Assembly (NCBI GenBank): GCA_012797505.1
Contig: JAAZOZ010000250.1
Coordinates: 1 to 12,974, forward strand
Length of the DNA: 12,974 nt
Direction: 5' to 3'
From: Smithella sp.
Lineage (GTDB): Bacteria > Desulfobacterota > Syntrophia > Syntrophales > Smithellaceae
A program made the position numbers and the translations under genes. Shown here piece after piece: positions 1 to 6,518 of this stretch (positions within the stretch are counted from its first letter, which is position 1; each line of letters opens with the position of its first letter). A model generated the notes under the pieces. It searched no databases. It was not told the origin of the DNA and saw nothing but the letters and a program-made list of their open reading frames with translations.

Positions 1-1985
1 ATCATTTGCCCGGTTTGCAGCGAAGCAATCAAATCCTTTTCCGCCTGAATATCCGAGCGCGCCGTCAGAATGCGGAATTCCAGCGCCGAGCGCCGAACGG
101 AGTCGGTCTCCTGGGCAAGCTCCGCCTGGTCTTTAGCCATATTTTTTTCGATGATCATTATATTCGCCAGATGAAAATCGATATTTTCCTTCCGGGCTTT
201 TTCTTCATCCGTTGCCGGAATTTCCTCGTCGTCCTGGTCTTCTTCGGTTTGGGCGATTTCTTTGGTTTCAACGGGCGCCGGGACAGGCAGCAGCTTCTTT
301 TCATCCTCTTTTAAATTGGCCGTGCCGATGATTTTTCCATGCTCTCTGCACAGTCGGCGTTTTGCCGCTACCTCTTCCGGCGTGCACTCCCTGCCGAATT
401 TATTTCCCTTGATGTACTTGCCGTCCCGGTAAATCAGGCCGTCGCTCAGACCTCCGGCCCGACCTTCACAGTAATCGTATGTGCAATAGTAATAGCAGAC
501 GGTTCGGCCCTGCATCAGCTCTTTCTTGATTCTTTCGATATCCTTGGCGGACATTTCCGATGAAAAATTGGATGAAGGATATTTTTTGTCCACCGTCGCC
601 CGATCGACAACGATCGGTTCGGGCGGTTTCTCTCCCGCCGCGGGCGTTGCGGGCGAAGAGGCTGCCGTCGGCGCTTCGGCGGCTGTTTTCCCGTCTTTGG
701 CTGCCTGCGCGTTTTTCTGTTCCTCCCTTTTCTTTTCCGCTTTGATCGCCTTTTTGGCCGTCTTCATCGTTTCCTGATGCTTCTTCCGGGCCGCTTTTTT
801 GGCTTCCTGAACATCCGGCGGATTTCCGACGGCGGTAATTTCTTTGACCACCTGCGCCAGCCGCGCCTGCATGGTCAGCAATTGGTTCTTTTGCATTTCC
901 GCAATGGCCAGGCCTTCCCGGATGCCGTTTTCGCTTTCGTAACCGGCGGCAATGACTGCTTCTTCCCACGCCCCGTCAAATTCCACGGCAGCCGTAGCAA
1001 TGGCCGCCCGCAATGTAAGAAACTCCGCCAGCAAAGGATTGAGCTTGTTGAAGTAGGCAACGCTTTCCGGCGTGGAATAATCAAAATACGCTCCCCATTT
1101 TGCGCTGAAACGTTTTTCCTCTTCGGGGGACAGCTCTCCCATCGTCTGCCGAAAAGCTTCCATGGCCGCGGTTACCGCGCCCTGGTATTGCGCAATGCTG
1201 AGCGTGTGGATGTCCAACGGCTCCTGAAGCGCAAAAGGCGCCACATCCTGAAGGTCAGGAATGCCTGCGTCGTCTGCGACCTTTTCTTCCGGCAGCGGCG
1301 GAGCTTTTGGCCCGGCACCGCTCACAACGCCGTAAAGATAGGCAAAGGTTTTATCCGGAGCGCTCCAGATCGACAAAGCTTTATTGCCGAATTTGGCGTT
1401 TAGTTCTTTCTGGGGATACCAGGGATCAGACTGAACCGTAACCGGTCCGGATGGCGAAGCCAGGGCTACCTGGGGGTTGAACCAATCTATTCGCTCTCCC
1501 GGGTCATAGACTTTCCAGGATTGCGAATCGGTCTGAAAAATGATTGTACCAGTGGAATCGACAGCCAGAAGCATCAGGCCGAAACTGCCGCCGCGGCGGC
1601 CACCAACAGTAAAAACATCTCCGTCAAAGAGCGTTGCAGCGGCGGAAAATGCAGGATGCGGAGCTTCATCCGGCCTGGTTTTAAAAGAAGGTTCGTATTT
1701 TCTCAGAGGTTTCCCGTTCAGATATACATCGGCGTCATCCGCCATATGCCAGTAGATGGTAACGGCGATACCCTGTGTATCCCGGGGTTTTGCGGGCTCC
1801 CCGGCATCCGTGTCCGTCTTTTTGCCGGCTTGCCCGGGGGGAGTCTCTTTCGGGCTGACGGGGTTGATAATCTTCAGCCACTGCTCCATCGAAACTTTTT
1901 CTTCAGCCGCAAAACCGCCCGTCGCGGCAAAAAGAATAAACAAACTGAAAACAATGCCCGCGGCAATTCGTTTTTGAATATTCAT
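1..1985 (-). CDS. Large secreted protein of unknown family (C-terminus beyond window)
   Basis: One frame stays open without a stop from the ATG at 1985 to the left edge, giving 661 codons plus two bases; I translated it line by line. It starts with a signal peptide (basic NIQKR, hydrophobic core about residues 7-25, likely cleavage near FAA/EE at 26-28). Next comes a beta-rich part (about 45-200) with a YLNGKPLR stretch, faintly like a jelly-roll binding domain. A helical part follows (about 225-385), then a Lys/Ala/Glu-rich, Pro/Ala-rich linker (about 390-465). A cysteine module has Cys497, 501, 506, 534 and 546 with the tyrosine-rich VCYYYCTYDYC. An acidic stretch and another helical part complete the visible portion. 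AGGAGT lies 6 bases before the ATG. I do not recognise the family. Export across the inner membrane is well supported; function is unknown. Confidence 0.88.
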   Translation of the reverse strand, partial: MNIQKRIAAGIVFSLFILFAATGGFAAEEKVSMEQWLKIINPVSPKETPPGQAGKKTDTDAGEPAKPRDTQGIAVTIYWHMADDADVYLNGKPLRKYEPSFKTRPDEAPHPAFSAAATLFDGDVFTVGGRRGGSFGLMLLAVDSTGTIIFQTDSQSWKVYDPGERIDWFNPQVALASPSGPVTVQSDPWYPQKELNAKFGNKALSIWSAPDKTFAYLYGVVSGAGPKAPPLPEEKVADDAGIPDLQDVAPFALQEPLDIHTLSIAQYQGAVTAAMEAFRQTMGELSPEEEKRFSAKWGAYFDYSTPESVAYFNKLNPLLAEFLTLRAAIATAAVEFDGAWEEAVIAAGYESENGIREGLAIAEMQKNQLLTMQARLAQVVKEITAVGNPPDVQEAKKAARKKHQETMKTAKKAIKAEKKREEQKNAQAAKDGKTAAEAPTAASSPATPAAGEKPPEPIVVDRATVDKKYPSSNFSSEMSAKDIERIKKELMQGRTVCYYYCTYDYCEGRAGGLSDGLIYRDGKYIKGNKFGRECTPEEVAAKRRLCREHGKIIGTANLKEDEKKLLPVPAPVETKEIAQTEEDQDDEEIPATDEEKARKENIDFHLANIMIIEKNMAKDQAELAQETDSVRRSALEFRILTARSDIQAEKDLIASLQTGQM

Positions 1986-2147
1986 TTTTCGACTCCTGTC
2001 GTCCGGCTTTTGTTTCACGGTTAAGAAGAACTGTGGCTTGCATGATCACTTTCCAATCGTTTGACGCGGCACCCGCAGGAAATCAGATACATTTCCTTCA
2101 GGCCATCGATATAAAAGAGACGGAAACCATATTATTTCTCGGATTTG

Positions 2148-2176
2148 AGTATAAAAGACGGGAATTTACGTGTCAA
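2148..2176 (-). promoter_or_regulatory. Sigma70-type promoter for the secreted-protein gene
   Basis: On the minus strand there is an exact -35 TTGACA (2176-2171), a 17-base spacer and a -10 TATACT (2153-2148, five of six consensus). Transcription would start near 2141, about 155 bases before the ATG at 1985. The match in both boxes and spacing makes this the best promoter in the left half. Confidence 0.75.
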
Positions 2177-2178
2177 GA

Positions 2179-2203
2179 GGGTTTTGCCGGGCCGGGTTTT
2201 GCC
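2179..2203. repeat. 10-base direct repeat abutting the -35 box
   Basis: GGGTTTTGCC occurs twice (2179-2188 and 2194-2203), 15 bases start to start, immediately upstream of the -35 box of the leftward promoter. The position would suit an activator or repressor site, but the sequence is short and GC-rich, so chance is possible. Confidence 0.4.
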
Positions 2204-2318
2204 CTTTTATGCCCAGTCGGTTCATGATAACAGGCACACATCGCCAGGAAGATGCCCGGTCACGAAGAAATTCTCCCGTTCACAGGGTATCCGGAACCAG
2301 CCATGTGCTCCGCGCAAA

Positions 2319-2804
2319 TTATCTGGAAAACGCCCTCTGCAGTGATTTGAAAAAGTCTGCGGCAAGAATGATACCCAGCAGTGTAAAACCAAAGGCCATG
2401 CCGACGATGAATGGATAAAGCGGCATCTGAAGGGTTGCAGAAACTTCACCGCTTTGGCGGATGTCCAGCGCATAGACGAAAGCCTGATAAGCCAGCAGCG
2501 AGAAAAACAAAAAACAGATAAGATCCGTAAACGCCTGCAGGACCAGCTGCAGGCGTTGAGGCAATCTCTTAAAAAGAAGTTCCACGGCGATATGCCCCTT
2601 TTCCAGGGTGGTATAACCGAGGGCGAATGACACCACAAGAGTCCCAAGAAATCCAACCATCTCATATGCGCCGGGAATGGGTTTGCCAATCAGTCGCAGT
2701 AAAACATCGCCTGCGGAAAGCAGCATCATGATGATCACTGCAGCGCAGGCAATGATATTAAATCCTTTACCCGCGCGATCAAGATATTTATTTGGATTGA
2801 ACAT
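2319..2804 (-). CDS. TRAP transporter small permease, DctQ-like
   Basis: A 161-residue inner-membrane protein of usual DctQ length. Four hydrophobic segments fall at about 16-38, 47-64, 90-112 and 129-150. It carries the family hallmarks EKGHIAVELL after the second segment (68-77) and QMPLYPFIVGM at the start of the fourth. In TRAP systems the small permease pairs with the large permease DctM and a periplasmic binding protein to import organic acids with sodium. The start at 2804 is chosen because GGGGGAC lies about 5 bases upstream and the hydrophobic protein begins there; the frame stays open to 3047, but that stretch is the overlapping microprotein region. No DctM or DctP follows: the next leftward gene is the unrelated secreted protein 333 bases away. 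Substrate cannot be told. Confidence 0.85.
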   Translation of the reverse strand: MFNPNKYLDRAGKGFNIIACAAVIIMMLLSAGDVLLRLIGKPIPGAYEMVGFLGTLVVSFALGYTTLEKGHIAVELLFKRLPQRLQLVLQAFTDLICFLFFSLLAYQAFVYALDIRQSGEVSATLQMPLYPFIVGMAFGFTLLGIILAADFFKSLQRAFSR

Positions 2805-2872
2805 TAGACGTCCCCCGGCTTTTTTTCCCGTATCCGGAAACATGAAGTTCCTTAAACAAATCAGGAGCGTTA

Positions 2873-2995
2873 TCAGCCCGAATCCTTCTTGTTTTCCTTC
2901 TTCTTCCGGAACAGCACGGACAAACTGATCGGAACGGCAATGATTCCTATGAACACCACCAGAAAGATCAATTCTTTTACATCCACATCGATCAT
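2873..2995 (-). CDS. 40-residue single-span membrane microprotein
   Basis: The frame encodes a short acidic N-terminus (MIDVDVKE), one hydrophobic span at about residues 9-29 containing VPISLSVLF, and a strongly basic tail (RKKKENKK, 30-37). This is the charge pattern of an N-out/C-in single-pass protein. GGAAAGG lies 9 bases before the ATG at 2995; in-frame ATGs at 3001 and 3004 are too close to it. The TGA is 68 bases before the DctQ-like start, so the two are probably co-transcribed. The span weakly resembles the first helix of DctM (a VPIS/MPIS-like stretch), so a degenerate DctM fragment is possible. However, the tidy basic tail and the Shine-Dalgarno site favour a real small subunit or regulator. 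I do not recognise the family. Confidence 0.6.
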   Translation of the reverse strand: MIDVDVKELIFLVVFIGIIAVPISLSVLFRKKKENKKDSG

Positions 2996-3025
2996 GAGCA
3001 TCATCCTTTCCAGTCAGATTGGCAT

Positions 3026-3063
3026 AAAAAAAACCGCCATCCGACATTTTCGTCAGATGGCGG
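3026..3063 (-). terminator. Intrinsic terminator upstream of the microprotein-DctQ unit
   Basis: Read leftward, an 8-bp perfect GC-rich stem (CCGCCATC / GATGGCGG, 3056-3063 with 3034-3041) continues past one mismatch into a 3-bp stem around a 6-base loop. Eight consecutive T follow (3033-3026). It ends about 30 bases before the microprotein ATG. No leftward gene lies between it and the stop of the cyclase gene at 3927. It therefore either ends read-through from that operon or is the terminator of a leader attenuator controlling the microprotein and DctQ-like genes. Confidence 0.8.
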
Positions 3064-3080
3064 CCCGACCATCAAATTCC

Positions 3081-3104
3081 TTCAGAAACGCTGATGTTTC
3101 TGAA
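3081..3104. other. Perfect 9-bp stem-loop upstream of the terminator
   Basis: TTCAGAAAC and GTTTCTGAA pair perfectly around a 6-base loop. The element lies 17 bases upstream, in the leftward sense, of the terminator stem. It could be part of a leader RNA that folds ahead of the terminator, or a dyad operator. It is not followed by a T-run in either direction, so it is not itself a terminator. Confidence 0.5.
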
Positions 3105-3118
3105 CCCTGAACAAACAA

Positions 3119-3147
3119 TTGACAACAATACGGTTCTTTTCTAATAG
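3119..3147 (+). promoter_or_regulatory. Possible rightward sigma70 promoter for the AhpD-like gene
   Basis: There is an exact TTGACA (3119-3124), a 17-base spacer and a poor -10 TAATAG (3142-3147, three of six). The start would lie about 185 bases before the ATG at 3340, which is long. Treat as a candidate only. Confidence 0.3.
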
Positions 3148-3339
3148 ATTATTCGGAATAAATCAATACCGGATTGCGGGCGTTATAGGGGGAAGCCCTT
3201 AAGTATTTCAGTTGATGCCGATATGCTGGTTTTTTCGCTGCAATCGATTGAAGTTCCGGCCACTTTGAGATAGGTGATACTTTAAGAATATCCCTTATGT
3301 CCATGATTTTCATAATATTTCAGTGTTAAGGAGAGAATC

Positions 3340-3915
3340 ATGAAAGCCTTCATCGAACCGCCGGAGTCTATCCCCTTTTATCTGAAAATCGGCCTCTGGA
3401 TTTCTAAAAAAGCGACGGGTCGTGATCTTTTGCCGGGGAAACTGCTGGCATGGTATCCCAGAACAGCCATCAGTTCCGGCGTCATGGAAGCCCTGGTTGC
3501 CCACCAGGATAAAAATTTGAATAAGCGAATGCTCAAGCTGGTTCGGCTGCGGACATCTTTCGCGGTTGCCTGCCCTTTCTGCATCGATATGAATTCCTAT
3601 GACTATGATCAATTTGGAATCTCACCGGAGGAGTTTTCCGCATTACAGGGAAGGATCGCCATTGCAACCGTTCCTACTTTTTCCCCGCGCGAAAGAATTG
3701 CGATGGAATACGCTTTCCTGATTTCACAATCCCCTCTATTGTTCCCGCAAATTTTTATTGATCAACTGAAGGCGAATTTTACCGAACGGGAAATGGTCAT
3801 TCTGGCCGGCACGGCCGCGCAGGTTAATTACTGGGCCCGCCTGCTTCAGGCGCTGGGCGTTCCCCCGGCGGGCTTCTCGGATCACTGCGAGATGAAAACG
3901 CAACCTTCATCGTGA
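3340..3915 (+). CDS. AhpD-like / carboxymuconolactone decarboxylase family protein
   Basis: A 191-residue, mostly helical protein without signal peptide. The core is LVRLRTSFAVACPFCIDMNS with the CxxC pair Cys78-Cys81. A second helical half (about 115-172) ends in the typical AAQVNYWARLLQALGVP. Family members include AhpD, whose two cysteines reduce peroxides or recycle AhpC, and gamma-carboxymuconolactone decarboxylases. The AhpD pattern CxxCxxxH is altered: Asn85 stands where His is expected, so classical AhpD proton relay is doubtful, though a thiol-redox role is still plausible. AAGGAG lies 6 bases before the ATG. It is transcribed alone and converges on the diguanylate cyclase gene with an 11-base gap. 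Confidence 0.85.
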   Translation: MKAFIEPPESIPFYLKIGLWISKKATGRDLLPGKLLAWYPRTAISSGVMEALVAHQDKNLNKRMLKLVRLRTSFAVACPFCIDMNSYDYDQFGISPEEFSALQGRIAIATVPTFSPRERIAMEYAFLISQSPLLFPQIFIDQLKANFTEREMVILAGTAAQVNYWARLLQALGVPPAGFSDHCEMKTQPSS

Positions 3916-3926
3916 CAGGCCATCGA

Positions 3927-4970
3927 TTAAAACCCCTTCAAGCCTTCCTTTGGTTTTGCCTCATATAACGCGGCATCCGCCTGGCGCAGGAGATCATCAA
4001 GATTATTTTTGCCTTTGGATATCGCAGCAAGGCCGAAACTGACGCCGGTCTGCAATCCGTTCTCTTTTGCCCAGGCGCCGAACTCGCCCTGAAGCCTTCG
4101 AGCCGCCGATTGCGCGGCTTCAGGCGAGGTGTTTGTGAGAAGCATGACAAACTCGTCGCCGCCGTATCTCGCAAGGATATCGGATTTCCTGAAGCTTGAC
4201 CGCGCCATGTCGGAAAAATGCCGGAGAACCTTGTCGCCCATTTCATGGCCAAACTGGTCGTTGACGGTTTTGAAATTGTCAAGATCGGCAAACATCAAGA
4301 CCAGGGAAATATTGGATCGTTCGTTGAGGAGCAGCAGATATTGAGCGGCTTTGAGAAATGACCGCCTGTTGCGCATCCCCGTGAGACTGTCGTGTTCGCT
4401 GATTCTGACGGCCTCACCCCTCATCATCTCGATTCGTCGCACCAGAAGATAAGCATAGCTTACGCCGACAACGATCAGAAAGACATAAAAATACAGATGG
4501 TAGGGAGGCCAATCACCAAGAATACGGCAATGAATGACCAGAACGGCGCCAGCGAGAATAAGCGACCCGATCATCGATTCAACGAAAAAATACAACCCGT
4601 GCTGGATTCCATTGCCAAGCGCCGCAATCAGGAAAAGCAGAATCATGGGAGGGATCATGAAGGGATCGCTCAGGGCCCCTATGAATGCCCCCAGGATGTC
4701 TATCCATCCGCCCAGACGAAACATGATAATGTTCGCCCCATACTTCCTGTAATACCACCACCACAAGAGATGGAAAGCATAATAGAACACTAACGAGAGA
4801 TTGACCTGGTTGACAGATAACACGAGCGGTGGGACGGGGCTGTAATTGATGTATAACGCAACCAGAGCTCCAAGCAGCAGGCGGACAAATAACTGAAGGC
4901 GCGGCATGTATATTTCTGGAACGGGCGCCTCAAGGGACAGGGGAAACAGAGTTTCTTTCTTTTTATCCAT
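3927..4970 (-). CDS. Membrane-bound GGDEF diguanylate cyclase
   Basis: A 347-residue protein that should make cyclic di-GMP from two GTP at the inner membrane. The N-terminal half (about 25-178) has five or six hydrophobic segments of no family I recognise, presumably a membrane sensor. A short linker leads to the GGDEF domain (about 190-345), which contains SEHDSLTGMRNRRSF (191-205), the metal-binding Asp229 in FADLDNFK, an intact GGDEF at 270-274, and the product-inhibition site RKSD (261-264) at the standard five-residue distance. All residues needed for activity and feedback inhibition appear present. No EAL or HD-GYP domain is attached. GGAGG lies 7 bases before the ATG, and only 14 bases separate it from the upstream hydrolase gene, so it is most likely the last gene of the creA operon. 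Confidence 0.93.
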   Translation of the reverse strand: MDKKKETLFPLSLEAPVPEIYMPRLQLFVRLLLGALVALYINYSPVPPLVLSVNQVNLSLVFYYAFHLLWWWYYRKYGANIIMFRLGGWIDILGAFIGALSDPFMIPPMILLFLIAALGNGIQHGLYFFVESMIGSLILAGAVLVIHCRILGDWPPYHLYFYVFLIVVGVSYAYLLVRRIEMMRGEAVRISEHDSLTGMRNRRSFLKAAQYLLLLNERSNISLVLMFADLDNFKTVNDQFGHEMGDKVLRHFSDMARSSFRKSDILARYGGDEFVMLLTNTSPEAAQSAARRLQGEFGAWAKENGLQTGVSFGLAAISKGKNNLDDLLRQADAALYEAKPKEGLKGF

Positions 4971-4984
4971 CCTTGCACCTCCGG

Positions 4985-5881
4985 TTATCTTCCGGGGCCT
5001 GCATCATTGCGGCGCTTTTTTTCCCGGAGGATGAACGCTTCAATGTCCTGCATCACTTCCGCGCCGTGCATATATTTGTTTGACGGACAGGCAACGACCG
5101 TGGACCGCGGCAGTCTTTCCGCCATGAGGCGAATATTTGCGGAAGAGTGCAGCGTATCCGTGGGAGCGTAAGCCAACGCCACAGGGACTCGAACGCTGTC
5201 CAGGTTGGGCCAGACCTGGTAGCGCCCCTCAATGGCGGCTCTGGCCGAAAGCTTGATCCTCTGGGGATGGGCCGCTTTCAGCGTTTCGGTATAACGCATC
5301 ATCTGTTCGGGTTCCTTTTTGGCGTCGACCATGAAGGCCCTCAGGTACCAGAGAAGAAAATATTTGATTCCATGATACAGGAACGCCGGAAGGCACAGCA
5401 TCCACTGTAAATACCATGGCGCCTTGAATTCACTGTTGGGGGCGATTAAAAACGCCTCTCCCGCGATCAGCCGCCCCCCTTTCAGAGCCTCCAGCAGGGC
5501 CGTCGCTCCCAGGGAGCTGCCGATAACGGTTGAAGCCGGCGAGGCGATGCCCAGTTGGCGGCAAGCGACGATCAGGTCTTCAGCCATCCTTCCAATGCTG
5601 AAATCCTCCGGCTTCAGTTTGCTTTGCTCAAAGAGGGCGGATCTCTTTTCCCGTGTTTCAATATAATAAACCGGCCTTCCGACGGCCATGACCTCCAGCA
5701 AGGGCGCCCATCCGGATACGTCGGATACCCATCCGGCTACAAAGATGATCGGGTTCGCGATGGCGGGCTGTTTCGGGCGCCATATCATGACCCGCAAGTG
5801 GACACCCTTCTGTACGCAAACCGACGCTGTTGTGTAAGTTGAATCCGCGGGTGTAACCGGATCCACGGAGAAATCTTCCAA
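4985..5881 (-). CDS. Alpha/beta-hydrolase fold protein, TTG start
   Basis: A 298-residue protein with the features of an alpha/beta hydrolase: an oxyanion-hole region around FVAGWVSDVSGW (47-58), the nucleophile elbow VIGSSLGATAL with Ser123, a probable acid Asp242 in YAPTDTLH, and the catalytic His272 in KYMHGAEV. A hydrophobic lid-like stretch at about 155-183 (WYLQWMLCLPAFLYHGIKYF) suggests a lipid-like substrate or membrane contact. No signal peptide was seen, so it is probably cytoplasmic. The start is TTG at 5881, chosen because AAGGAGG lies 5 bases upstream and no ATG fits. It sits 34 bases after creA and 14 before the cyclase gene. Esterase, thioesterase or lipase-like activity is inferred; the substrate is unknown. 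Confidence 0.85.
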   Translation of the reverse strand: MEDFSVDPVTPADSTYTTASVCVQKGVHLRVMIWRPKQPAIANPIIFVAGWVSDVSGWAPLLEVMAVGRPVYYIETREKRSALFEQSKLKPEDFSIGRMAEDLIVACRQLGIASPASTVIGSSLGATALLEALKGGRLIAGEAFLIAPNSEFKAPWYLQWMLCLPAFLYHGIKYFLLWYLRAFMVDAKKEPEQMMRYTETLKAAHPQRIKLSARAAIEGRYQVWPNLDSVRVPVALAYAPTDTLHSSANIRLMAERLPRSTVVACPSNKYMHGAEVMQDIEAFILREKKRRNDAGPGR

Positions 5882-5886
5882 ATCGG

Positions 5887-5893
5887 CCTCCTT
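5887..5893 (-). promoter_or_regulatory. Strong ribosome binding site fixing the TTG start of the hydrolase
   Basis: Read leftward, AAGGAGG is followed by five bases and then TTG at 5881. This near-perfect Shine-Dalgarno site decides the start in the absence of any suitable ATG. Confidence 0.8.
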
Positions 5894-5915
5894 TGCGGAA
5901 CGGATACAATATTTT

Positions 5916-6425
5916 TCACTTCACTGCGCCTGTTTCCGGGGGCGGCCAGGGCATGACGGGCACGGTGCTGATGCTGTTTTTCGGACTGCCGGTCAGCACA
6001 CGATCGCTGTAAGACAAATAGACCAGAACATTGCGTTTGCGGTCATAGAAGCGCACGACCTGAAGCGACTTGAAAAGAAGGCTGCGCTGTTCGTCAAAAA
6101 CCTGTTCGCCGTCTTTAAATTCTTTTAGAAACTTGATCGGTCCGATCTGGCGGCAGGCGATGCTCGCGTCGCTGGCGTCCTCCGCCACGCTTAAAGCGCC
6201 CTTGACACCCCCGGTTTGGGCCCGGGCGATATGGCAGGCCACGCCCTGCACCTTGGGATCATCAAAGCCGTCCACGACGATTTTATCGTTGGGGCCGATC
6301 CAGCGAAACTGGGTGCTGACGGCCCCGGTTGTTCCGCGATCGGGCCGGCTGATCAGCCATAAGGCTAAAAGGAGAATCAGCAATAAAATCGCTGCGCCGG
6401 TAACCAACGCGAGCTTTTTCATCAT
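5916..6425 (-). CDS. creA: CreA family protein
   Basis: A 169-residue protein of about the usual CreA length. After a hydrophobic N-terminal segment (about 5-26, signal peptide or anchor) it carries the strongly conserved CreA landmarks: VDGFDDPKVQGVACHIARAQTGG (51-73), AEDASDASIACRQIGPI (81-97), SLLFKSLQVVRFYDRKRN (115-132) and GSPKNSISTVPVMPW (146-160). Cys64 and Cys91 match the cysteines of the Escherichia coli protein as I remember it and could form a disulfide. CreA is thought to be periplasmic; its biochemical role is not established. Unlike E. coli, no creB/creC regulators are adjacent; it leads an operon with an alpha/beta hydrolase and a diguanylate cyclase. AAAGGA lies 6 bases before the first of two tandem ATGs. 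Confidence 0.93.
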   Translation of the reverse strand: MMKKLALVTGAAILLLILLLALWLISRPDRGTTGAVSTQFRWIGPNDKIVVDGFDDPKVQGVACHIARAQTGGVKGALSVAEDASDASIACRQIGPIKFLKEFKDGEQVFDEQRSLLFKSLQVVRFYDRKRNVLVYLSYSDRVLTGSPKNSISTVPVMPWPPPETGAVK

Positions 6426-6467
6426 CGGTCGTCCTTTCTTCCGAAAGTTCTTTTGTTATGCCTCACA

Positions 6468-6496
6468 AACACATCGCTTGGGCGATGAAATGTCAA
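6468..6496 (-). promoter_or_regulatory. Possible promoter of the creA operon with an internal dyad
   Basis: Read leftward, an exact -35 TTGACA (6496-6491) is followed after 17 bases by a poor -10 TGTGTT (6473-6468). A 6-bp inverted repeat CATCGC/GCGATG with a 4-base loop (6472-6487) occupies the spacer, where it could be an operator. Alternatively the dyad could act as a weak terminator for the acylase gene ending at 6519, but it is not followed by a clean T-run. Confidence 0.35.
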
Positions 6497-6518
6497 GAAT
6501 AAATATCCCTATTTACAC

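Larger units (their letters stand above)
1986..2318. other. Gene-free region holding the promoter and leader of the secreted-protein gene
   Basis: No credible gene was seen in these 333 bases. Read leftward, they contain a 10-base direct repeat (2179-2203), a near-consensus sigma70 promoter (2148-2176), and a leader of roughly 155 bases. The leader includes a perfect 7-bp stem with a 7-base loop (AGGAAAT / ATTTCCT, 2077-2097). It ends in the Shine-Dalgarno AGGAGT at 1992-1997. No clear intrinsic terminator follows the DctQ-like gene, so transcription from upstream could read through. Confidence 0.6.
3064..3339. other. Gene-free divergent region between microprotein and AhpD-like genes
   Basis: I see no convincing gene on either strand here. 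The region holds a perfect 9-bp stem-loop (3081-3104) and a possible rightward promoter (3119-3147). AAGGAG at 3328-3333 serves the AhpD-like start. A leftward promoter for the microprotein-DctQ unit must lie here if that unit is transcribed independently, but no good leftward -35/-10 pair was found. Confidence 0.5.

Noticed and set aside
466..969. 167-codon minus-strand frame and overlapping plus-strand frames in 1-2000
   Set aside because: They are shadows of the secreted-protein gene, which is open in another minus-strand frame from 1985 to the edge with a signal peptide and Shine-Dalgarno site.
2030..2130. Two short upstream frames (10 and 23 codons) in the leader of the secreted-protein gene
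   Set aside because: The Shine-Dalgarno-like AAGGA before the second is only one base from its ATG, and nothing else supports translation.
2222..2689. 155-codon minus-strand frame over the DctQ-like gene
   Set aside because: Shadow frame; the neighbouring frame has the DctQ signature and membrane spans.
2805..3047. 81-codon upstream extension of the DctQ-like frame
   Set aside because: It overlaps the microprotein in another frame, runs into the terminator stem at 3034-3063, and lacks hydrophobic or family features.
3227..3242. Sigma54-like GG-N10-GC pattern upstream of the AhpD-like gene
   Set aside because: Only the core dinucleotides and a few flanking bases fit; such patterns occur often by chance.
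3927..3957. Possible bidirectional terminator between the converging genes
   Set aside because: AAAACC and GGTTTT can pair, but the loop is 17 bases and the stem is AT-rich and inside the coding end; too weak to call.
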